This document shows positions 7,377-11,704 of a stretch of 11,704 nt of DNA, piece after piece. The position numbers and the translations under genes were made by a program. The notes beneath the pieces are model-generated. The model was not told the origin of the DNA, did no database searches, and saw only the letters and a list, made by a program, of their open reading frames with translations. The number at the start of each line of letters is the position of its first letter. Position 1 is the first letter of the stretch. This stretch comes from an uncultured Duganella sp. (GTDB lineage Bacteria > Pseudomonadota > Gammaproteobacteria > Burkholderiales > Burkholderiaceae), in contig CAMLRG010000167.1 in the NCBI GenBank assembly GCA_946482335.1, forward strand, positions 1 through 11,704. The letters run 5' to 3'.

Positions 7377-7386
7377 TATTTATCAA
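7373..7386 (+). promoter_or_regulatory. Perfect FNR/ANR box TTGAT-N4-ATCAA
   Basis: TTGATATTTATCAA matches the FNR/ANR consensus TTGAT-N4-ATCAA at every conserved base. It overlaps the Hpt stop codon (TGA 7374-7376). Its centre (7379.5) lies about 41 bp before the start predicted from the TATAGT -10 at 7408-7413, the standard spacing of an FNR-activated class II promoter. Oxygen-sensing FNR/ANR or NO-sensing DNR-type proteins are the obvious candidates. The match and spacing are seen in the sequence; oxygen control is inferred. Confidence 0.6.
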
Positions 7387-7406
7387 ACAAGATTGAGGAA
7401 TCTTGT
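7387..7406. repeat. Perfect 8-bp inverted repeat abutting the FNR box
   Basis: ACAAGATT (7387-7394), loop GAGG, AATCTTGT (7399-7406). It begins at the base after the FNR box. In RNA it would form an 8-bp hairpin after the Hpt gene, but no U-run follows, so it is a poor intrinsic terminator. As DNA it covers the -33 to -14 region of the predicted FNR-type promoter and could be a second regulator's operator. Confidence 0.5.
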
Positions 7407-7407
7407 C

Positions 7408-7413
7408 TATAGT
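7408..7413 (+). promoter_or_regulatory. -10 element of the putative FNR-dependent promoter
   Basis: TATAGT differs from TATAAT at one position. It would start transcription near 7420, with the FNR box centred at about -41. The transcript would run as a leader of roughly 160 nt into the cold-shock gene, with no terminator in between. Confidence 0.45.
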
Positions 7414-7491
7414 TACATACACATGCGCGGAAACTGTGCGAATACAGGTGAATTTATTTTATTTGTCACGTGTATTTAACAGGCATTTCGG

Positions 7492-7497
7492 TATAAT
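7492..7497 (+). promoter_or_regulatory. Proximal TATAAT promoter of the cold-shock gene
   Basis: A perfect TATAAT followed by the GC-rich GCGGG. A start near 7504 gives a leader of about 74 nt before the cold-shock ATG. No good -35 lies at 16-18 bp; TTGTCA (7463-7468) is 23 bp upstream, too far. The leader contains a GTTTAAAC palindrome (7526-7533). I see no recognisable cold box. Confidence 0.55.
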
Positions 7498-7577
7498 GCG
7501 GGATCGTTTTGATTCAGGTCACTGGGTTTAAACGGTATCACGGGCGTAAAGCTCATTTAACTGTAATAGGAATTGTA

Positions 7578-7781
7578 ATGGCAACTGGTATCGTAAAATG
7601 GTTCAACGACGCGAAGGGTTTTGGCTTCATCACCCCTGACGAAGGCGGCGAAGATCTGTTTGCACACTTCTCGGCTATCCAAAGCAACGGCTTCAAGTCG
7701 CTGCAGGAGAACCAACGCGTATCCTTCGACGTGACCTCCGGCCCAAAAGGCAAGCAGGCATCGAACATCCAGCCTCTGTAA
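7578..7781 (+). CDS. CspA-family cold-shock protein
   Basis: A 67-residue single cold-shock domain (OB fold) that binds single-stranded RNA and DNA as an RNA chaperone. RNP1 is KGFGFITP (13-20 region) and RNP2 is LFAHFS (about 30-35). The WF pair near the start and the QASNIQPL end are typical. An in-frame ATG exists upstream at 7509, but the family always begins at the MATGIVKWF position and AGGA lies just before 7578, so 7578 is chosen. The leader carries two promoter candidates (a distal FNR-type one and a proximal TATAAT), and a strong terminator follows about 20 bp after the stop. The gene is monocistronic unless read from the distal promoter or from the upp-Hpt unit. Whether it is cold-induced cannot be judged from sequence. 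Confidence 0.95.
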   Translation: MATGIVKWFNDAKGFGFITPDEGGEDLFAHFSAIQSNGFKSLQENQRVSFDVTSGPKGKQASNIQPL

Positions 7782-7801
7782 TCGAGACCGGATCAAACGA
7801 C

Positions 7802-7833
7802 AAAAAATCCTCGGCATCCGAGGATTTTTTTTT
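7802..7833. terminator. Bidirectional intrinsic terminator between the cold-shock and LysR genes
   Basis: A perfect stem pairs AAATCCTCGG (ending 7814) with CCGAGGATTT (from 7818) around a CAT loop. It is followed on the plus strand by nine T (7825-7833) and flanked on the other side by six A (7802-7807), which are the U-run for the minus strand. It therefore serves both convergent genes. Confidence 0.92.
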
Positions 7834-7844
7834 GCCCCTACGGC

Positions 7845-8750
7845 TCAGCCTTTGCGCCAATAGCCGGGCTGGGCGTAGGTGTGGCGCAGGAAGTCGACGA
7901 AAGCACGGATCCGCAGCGGCAGGTGGCGGCGCTGCGCAAAGACGGCATAAATGTCGTTGCCGGGAGCGGCGTAGCCATCCAGTACTGTGCGCAGGCGGCC
8001 CGCTTCGATATCGGCGCCGACTTCCCACATCGAGCGCCATGCAAGGCCTTTGCCTGCCAATACCCAGTCGTGCAGGACTGCGCCGTCATTGCAGCTCATA
8101 TTCCCCGATATCTTCAAGGTCACATTCTTGTCGCCGTCGCGGAAGGTCCAGCCGCGCTGGCTGCCTTCGCTGCTGATGGTCATGCAGTTGTGCCGCGACA
8201 GGTCATCGAGCGTCTTCGGTACACCGTGCCGTTTCAAATAGGCCGGTGTGCCAACCACGACACGGTGGTTATCCGCCAGCTTCACGCTCACCAGGTTCGA
8301 ATCGGACATCGAAGCGATGCGGATCGCCACATCCACACCTTCGCCGATCAGGTCGACCACGCGGTCATTCAGGTTCAAGGTCACCGTCACATCGCGGTGC
8401 TCGGCCAGGAACGAGGGGATCAGGGGCGCCACGTGCAGCCGCCCAAACCCTGCCGGTGCCGAAATCAGCAAATGCCCTGTGGCGCGCGCACTACGTTCAG
8501 CCACCGCCGCCTCGGCGCTTTCAAGCTCGGCGAGGATGCGCTGGCAATCCTCAAGGAAGGCCGCGCCTTCGTCCGTCAGCGCCAGTTTGCGCGTGGTACG
8601 CTGGAGTAGTTTGACGCCGAGCCGCTGCTCGAGCGCGTCGAGCCGGCGGCCTATCACTGCCGGCGCAATGCCTTCCGCGCGAGCCGCTGCCGACAGGCTG
8701 CCGCGGTTGACCACTTCCACAAAAGTGGAGATTTGCCTGAATTGACCCAT
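7845..8750 (-). CDS. LysR-type transcriptional regulator, divergent from aceB
   Basis: A 301-residue LysR family regulator. The N-terminal winged helix-turn-helix spans about 1-60 (SLSAAARAEGIAPAVIGRRL, 18-37, then LEQRLGVKLLQRTTR), followed by a linker helix. The effector-binding domain (about 90-295) resembles the CrgA/DHCR-type subgroup, with the segments LLISAPAGFGRLHVAP and DVAIRIA. The ATG at 8750 has a good ribosome binding site (GAGG about 9 bases upstream). It is transcribed divergently from aceB across 124 bp holding a strong inverted repeat, the usual layout for a LysR protein controlling its neighbour and itself, so control of malate synthase is the likely role. The effector is unknown. 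It ends at the shared terminator with the cold-shock gene. Confidence 0.92.
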   Translation of the reverse strand: MGQFRQISTFVEVVNRGSLSAAARAEGIAPAVIGRRLDALEQRLGVKLLQRTTRKLALTDEGAAFLEDCQRILAELESAEAAVAERSARATGHLLISAPAGFGRLHVAPLIPSFLAEHRDVTVTLNLNDRVVDLIGEGVDVAIRIASMSDSNLVSVKLADNHRVVVGTPAYLKRHGVPKTLDDLSRHNCMTISSEGSQRGWTFRDGDKNVTLKISGNMSCNDGAVLHDWVLAGKGLAWRSMWEVGADIEAGRLRTVLDGYAAPGNDIYAVFAQRRHLPLRIRAFVDFLRHTYAQPGYWRKG

Positions 8751-8764
8751 ACATCCTCATTTGT

Positions 8765-8797
8765 GACTAAAACGCACAGATGAAGTGCGTTTTAGTC
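8765..8797. promoter_or_regulatory. Perfect 13-bp inverted repeat in the lysR-aceB intergenic region
   Basis: GACTAAAACGCAC (8765-8777), a 7-base spacer, then GTGCGTTTTAGTC (8785-8797). It ends immediately before the putative aceB -35 and begins 14 bp from the LysR start codon. An imperfect third copy, CGTTTTTAGTC (8809-8819), repeats the right arm 22 bp further on. The placement suits a LysR activator site with autoregulation. The dyad is not centred on a T-N11-A core, so a different protein or an RNA hairpin in the LysR leader remains possible. Confidence 0.65.
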
Positions 8798-8827
8798 TTG
8801 TTTCTCTACGTTTTTAGTCAATATACT
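8798..8827 (+). promoter_or_regulatory. Putative aceB promoter
   Basis: A -35 TTGTTT (8798-8803), 18-bp spacer and -10 TATACT (8822-8827; one mismatch). The predicted start is near 8834. The weak -35 adjoining the inverted repeat fits an activator-dependent promoter. The third half-site (8809-8819) lies in the spacer. Confidence 0.5.
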
Positions 8828-8874
8828 GGAAAACATCGGATCACAACACTAATCATCAATAACGGAGAAAGACT

Positions 8875-10464
8875 ATGAGCATCACTCTGCCAGCAGGTAT
8901 GCAAATCACAGGTGAAATCAAGCCAGGTTTCGAGCGCGTGCTGACGCCCGAAGCATTGGCCCTGGTCGCCAAGTTGAGCCGCGCCTTCGAGCCGCGCCGC
9001 CAGGAATTGCTGGCCAAGCGCGTCGAGCGCGCCAAGCGCCTGGATGCCGGCGAGCGTCCGGACTTCCTGCCCGAGACCGCGCATATCCGCAGCGGCGACT
9101 GGAAGATCGCGCCGATCCCGAAGGCGCTGGAATGCCGCCGCGTGGAAATCACCGGCCCGGTCGACCGCAAGATGGTGATCAACGCGCTGAACTCCGGCGC
9201 CGATTCCTATATGACCGACTTCGAAGATTCGAACACCCCGAACTGGGATAACCAGATCAGTGGCCAGATCAATATGCAGGATGCCGTGCGCAAGACCATT
9301 TCGCTGGAGCAGAACGGCAAGTCCTACAAGCTGAATGAAAAGACCGCCACCCTGGTGGTGCGCCCGCGCGGCTGGCACCTGGACGAGAAGCATGTGACGG
9401 TCGACGGCAAGCGCGTTTCCGGCGGCATCTTCGATTTCGCGCTGTTCATGGTCCACAACGCGAAAGAGCAGCTGGCGCGCGGTGCAGGCCCATACTTCTA
9501 CCTGCCGAAGATGGAATCGCACCTGGAAGCACGCCTGTGGAACGACATCTTCGTGATGACCCAGGACGAACTGGGCATCCCGCAGGGCACCATCAAGGCG
9601 ACCGTGCTGATCGAAACGATCCTGGCTGCGTTCGAAATGGACGAGATCCTGTACGAACTGCGCGAGCACAGCTCCGGCCTGAATGCCGGCCGTTGGGACT
9701 ACATCTTCAGCTGCATCAAGAAATTCAAGCTCGATAAGGATTTCTGCCTGGCTGACCGCGCCAAAGTGACCATGACGTCGCCATTCATGCGCGCCTATGC
9801 GCTGCTACTGCTGAAGACCTGCCACAAGCGCAACGCCCCGGCCATCGGCGGCATGGCGGCCCTGATCCCGATCAAGAACGATCCGGAAAAGAACGAGATC
9901 GCGATGGGCGGGGTGCGCAACGACAAGGCGCGCGATGCCACCGATGGCTACGATGGCGGCTGGGTCGCGCACCCGGGCCTGGTGGAGCTGGCGATGGGCG
10001 AGTTCAAGAAAGTGCTGGGCGATGCGCCGAACCAGATTTCCAAGCAGCGCCCGGATGTGCAGGTCAGCGCCGCGGAGCTGCTGGACTTCAAGCCGGAAGC
10101 GCCGATCACTGAGGCCGGCCTGCGCTACAACATCAATGTGGGCATCCATTACCTGGGCAGCTGGCTGAACGGCAATGGCTGCGTGCCGATCCATAACCTG
10201 ATGGAGGATGCTGCCACGGCGGAGATTTCGCGTTCGCAGGTGTGGCAGTGGATCCGCTCTTCCAAAGGCGTGCTGGAGGATGGGCGCAAGGTGACCGCGG
10301 ACATGGTGCGGGCGATGATTCCTGAGGAATTGCCGAAGGTGAAGGCGGCAGCGCCGGATGGCGCGACGCCGGCCTACGAGCGCGCTGCGCAGATCTTCGA
10401 GAAGATGTCGACGTCGGAAGCGTTTGAAGAATTCCTGACGCTGCCGCTGTACGAGGAAATCTAA
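8875..10464 (+). CDS. aceB: Malate synthase A
   Basis: This 529-residue enzyme condenses glyoxylate with acetyl-CoA to malate, the second step of the glyoxylate shunt, letting cells grow on acetate, fatty acids or other C2 units. Landmarks are the [10 protein letters not shown] segment (115-124), VRPRGWHL (162-169) with the probable catalytic Arg165, the malate synthase signature [16 protein letters not shown] (263-278), and [17 protein letters not shown] (443-459) with the probable catalytic Asp445. The length matches the A isoform rather than the larger G form (about 720). The ATG at 8875 has GGAG 7 bases upstream. Isocitrate lyase is not in the window, so aceB stands alone here, probably under the divergent LysR regulator. 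A GC-rich hairpin follows the stop. Confidence 0.97.
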   Translation: MSITLPAGMQITGEIKPGFERVLTPEALALVAKLSRAFEPRRQELLAKRVERAKRLDAGERPDFLPETAHIRSGDWKIAPIPKALECRRVEITGPVDRKMVINALNSGADSYMTDFEDSNTPNWDNQISGQINMQDAVRKTISLEQNGKSYKLNEKTATLVVRPRGWHLDEKHVTVDGKRVSGGIFDFALFMVHNAKEQLARGAGPYFYLPKMESHLEARLWNDIFVMTQDELGIPQGTIKATVLIETILAAFEMDEILYELREHSSGLNAGRWDYIFSCIKKFKLDKDFCLADRAKVTMTSPFMRAYALLLLKTCHKRNAPAIGGMAALIPIKNDPEKNEIAMGGVRNDKARDATDGYDGGWVAHPGLVELAMGEFKKVLGDAPNQISKQRPDVQVSAAELLDFKPEAPITEAGLRYNINVGIHYLGSWLNGNGCVPIHNLMEDAATAEISRSQVWQWIRSSKGVLEDGRKVTADMVRAMIPEELPKVKAAAPDGATPAYERAAQIFEKMSTSEAFEEFLTLPLYEEI

Positions 10465-10472
10465 AACCGGCA

Positions 10473-10493
10473 GGGCAGGGTCAGTCCCTGTCC
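10473..10493 (+). terminator. GC-rich hairpin after aceB (weak terminator candidate)
   Basis: GGGCAGGG (10473-10480), loop TCAGT, CCCTGTCC (10486-10493): eight pairs including one G-T wobble, beginning 9 bp after the aceB stop. No T-run follows, so it may only stabilise the 3' end or act together with Rho. Confidence 0.35.
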
Positions 10494-10543
10494 ATTCGGC
10501 GGCCCCGGGCTCCGATAACCCGCCGTTTGCCGCAAGATCATAC

Positions 10544-10570
10544 GGTGTCGGACCCTTCGGGTCAGACACC
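10544..10570. repeat. REP-like palindrome between aceB and the HCCA isomerase-like gene
   Basis: The outer arms GGTGTC (10544-10549) and GACACC (10565-10570) enclose a single G/A mismatch and the inner arms GACCC/GGGTC around a TTC loop. A second short palindrome, CCGGT-TT-ACCGG (10569-10580), overlaps its right edge and the stop codon of the minus-strand gene. There is no U-run on either side. The form suggests a dispersed intergenic repeat of REP type that may double as a 3' boundary. Only one copy is present in the window. Confidence 0.5.
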
Positions 10571-10573
10571 GGT

Positions 10574-11224
10574 TTACCGGTTCTGGCGCGTAGCCAACGG
10601 CGGCCTGCCAAGAAACTCCCGCAACCGCGCTTCATCGATGCGCTCCCCCGCAATCCTGCGCAGCAGCGACTCAACCCGATCCGCCCCCCAAAACAACTCC
10701 CCATCAAAAACAAAGCTCGGCACCCCAAACACCCCATCCCCGATGGCCTGTTCCGTCGCCAGCGCCAGTGCCGCCTTCACCTCCGGCGTGCCCGCCGCCG
10801 CCACAAGCCCATCCCCATCCAGCCCGCAGTCGCGCGCCACGCGCGCCAGCACCGCAAAATCCTGCGCATCCAATCCCTGTTCCCAGGTCGCCGCCATCAC
10901 CGCGGTTACGAAAGCAATCCTTTCCCTGCGCCCGGCCACTGCGGTCGCCATCCGCAGCATCGGCAAAGGATTGAAGGGATGGCCCGGCGGCCCCACAAAT
11001 GCCAGCCCCTGCGCCGCCGCCTGCCGCATGACGTCGCGGAACGTCAACACGCGTTTGGCCGGTACCTCCGCCGGCCCTACCAGCCCATGCTTGTTCAGCA
11101 TCGCAGCAAACAACACCGGCACCATCTCCACCTGCACCCCCGCCGCCTCGATGCGGTCAATCTGTTTGGTGGCCAGCCAGACGAAAGGGCTGATCGGGTC
11201 AACATACATGCGGACGGTCTGCAT
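10574..11224 (-). CDS. DsbA-fold 2-hydroxychromene-2-carboxylate isomerase-like protein (GST kappa type)
   Basis: A 216-residue thioredoxin-fold protein of the HCCA isomerase / GST-kappa group. The N-terminal MYVDPISPFVWLA has Ser12 where disulfide oxidoreductases carry CxxC, so it is a glutathione-using enzyme rather than a thiol oxidase. Near the C-terminus VFGVPSFVFDGELFWGADR (175-193) holds the cis-Pro loop (Pro179) and the hallmark LFWG.DR ending. Known members isomerise 2-hydroxychromene-2-carboxylate in naphthalene breakdown, but no such pathway is visible, so the substrate here is open. An in-frame ATG exists at 11257, but that would overlap gloB; the ATG at 11224 has GAGGAG five to ten bases upstream and matches the family N-terminus, so it is chosen. 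It follows gloB after 14 bp, probably in one operon. Confidence 0.88.
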   Translation of the reverse strand: MQTVRMYVDPISPFVWLATKQIDRIEAAGVQVEMVPVLFAAMLNKHGLVGPAEVPAKRVLTFRDVMRQAAAQGLAFVGPPGHPFNPLPMLRMATAVAGRRERIAFVTAVMAATWEQGLDAQDFAVLARVARDCGLDGDGLVAAAGTPEVKAALALATEQAIGDGVFGVPSFVFDGELFWGADRVESLLRRIAGERIDEARLREFLGRPPLATRQNR

Positions 11225-11238
11225 AGATCTCCTCAAGG

Positions 11239-11704
11239 TCAGAAGTTGTTCTTCCACTCCCTCAGCGCGGCGAAGACGGCCACGGGCGGCTCGCCGCCAT
11301 GCAGCTTGCCGGCTGCGCGCAGCTGGGCAGCAATTTCAGGCTCACGATAACGCAAAAATGGATTGGTGGCACGCTCCATGCCGATCGTACTTGGGACGGT
11401 AGGCTGGCCGCGCTCGCGGCTTGCCGTGTCCGACCTGACGCGCGCTTGCAAGGCCGCATTGCCCGGTTCCACAGCACAGGCGAAACGCAGGTTGGACAAG
11501 GTATATTCGTGGGCGCAAAACACCTTGGTGGCATCCGGCAGGGCCGCCAGCTTGCCGAGCGAATCGGCCATCTGCCCCGGCGTGCCTTCGAACAGGCGCC
11601 CGCAGCCGCCGGCAAACAGGGTATCGCCACAGAACACCCAGGGCTCCGCGCCATCGCGCACATAAGCGATATGGCCGCGCGTATGGCCCGGAACGTCCAG
11701 AATG
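11239..11704 (-). CDS. gloB: Hydroxyacylglutathione hydrolase (glyoxalase II), 5' end cut by the window
   Basis: The visible 154 residues are the C-terminal part of a metallo-beta-lactamase fold enzyme that hydrolyses S-D-lactoylglutathione to lactate and glutathione, the last step of methylglyoxal detoxification. Seen are [15 protein letters not shown] with a metal-binding His, [18 protein letters not shown] with the bridging Asp, the [12 protein letters not shown] segment with a third metal ligand and glutathione contact, and the typical C-terminal domain with TNPFLR. The N-terminal HxHxDH metal motif lies outside the window. The first visible bases belong to the gene interior, so it continues past 11704; the internal Met and Val codons near 11660 are not the start. 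It is followed after 14 bp by the GST-kappa-like gene. Confidence 0.95.
   Translation of the reverse strand, partial: ILDVPGHTRGHIAYVRDGAEPWVFCGDTLFAGGCGRLFEGTPGQMADSLGKLAALPDATKVFCAHEYTLSNLRFACAVEPGNAALQARVRSDTASRERGQPTVPSTIGMERATNPFLRYREPEIAAQLRAAGKLHGGEPPVAVFAALREWKNNF

Noticed and set aside
7463..7468. TTGTCA as the -35 of the cold-shock promoter
   Set aside because: It lies 23 bp from the TATAAT, too far for a standard sigma-70 promoter.
7423..7479. 18-codon open frame just after the predicted FNR-type transcript start
   Set aside because: It would have to be translated almost leaderless, has no ribosome binding site, and its peptide shows nothing recognisable; treated as leader DNA.
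7509..7577. N-terminal extension of the cold-shock protein from an upstream in-frame ATG
   Set aside because: The extra 23 residues are unlike any cold-shock protein, whereas the ATG at 7578 gives the family N-terminus and has AGGA upstream.
9805..10737. Minus-strand open frame of 310 codons spanning the end of aceB
   Set aside because: Antisense to the conserved C-terminal half of malate synthase; Arg/His-rich composition and no domain.
11225..11257. Upstream start for the HCCA isomerase-like protein
   Set aside because: It would overlap gloB and add 11 residues not expected in the family; the ATG at 11224 has a strong GAGGAG site.
10527..11402. Plus-strand open frame of 291 codons across the HCCA isomerase-like gene and gloB
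   Set aside because: It covers two well-recognised minus-strand genes and their operon junction; the translation is Ser/Pro/Ala/Arg-rich and not family-like.

Overview
The window looks like chromosomal DNA of a betaproteobacterium, most likely Oxalobacteraceae (the Massilia, Duganella or Janthinobacterium group). This is inferred from the high GC content with strong G/C third-position bias, TATAAT-type promoters followed by GC-rich discriminators, and the style of the proteins. No rRNA or other taxonomic marker is present. I see no insertion sequence, phage gene, CRISPR array or tRNA. The region reads as a core-like mosaic of short transcription units.

Layout. (1) 1-1189 (+): the last codons of an unrecognised gene, overlapping by 4 bp an HcaT-like MFS transporter. 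(2) 4398-1190 (-): a signalling operon of a PAS-GGDEF-EAL protein and an HDOD-GAF-like protein joined by an ATGA overlap. The HDOD gene abuts the MFS gene tail to tail with no spacer. (3) 4399-4643: a fairly AT-rich divergent promoter region with several small palindromes. (4) 4644-6326 (+): aidB, a flavoprotein of the acyl-CoA dehydrogenase fold linked to the alkylation response. (5) 6369-7376 (+): upp (uracil salvage) followed 3 bp later by a small orphan Hpt phosphotransfer protein. (6) 7373-7577: a regulatory stretch with a perfect FNR/ANR box spaced for a class II promoter, a second abutting palindrome, and a TATAAT promoter leading into a CspA-family cold-shock gene (7578-7781). (7) A bidirectional terminator separates the cold-shock gene from a convergent LysR-type regulator (8750-7845, -). 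(8) The regulator is divergent from aceB (malate synthase A, 8875-10464, +). The space between them carries a perfect 13-bp inverted repeat plus a third half-site. (9) 11704-10574 (-): the 3' part of gloB (glyoxalase II) followed by a GST-kappa/HCCA-isomerase-like protein, ending at a REP-like hairpin.

How the genes may work together. The PAS-GGDEF-EAL and HDOD proteins probably form one sensory output unit. The EAL active site is complete, whereas the GGDEF domain has lost its first metal-binding Asp, so the protein is more likely a c-di-GMP phosphodiesterase than a cyclase. aceB is probably controlled by the adjacent LysR protein as part of the glyoxylate shunt. gloB and its partner are both glutathione-linked. 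The most interesting non-coding signal is the FNR-type promoter upstream of the cold-shock gene. I found no convincing new multi-gene system; the points worth a second look are regulatory architecture and a catalytic-residue loss.
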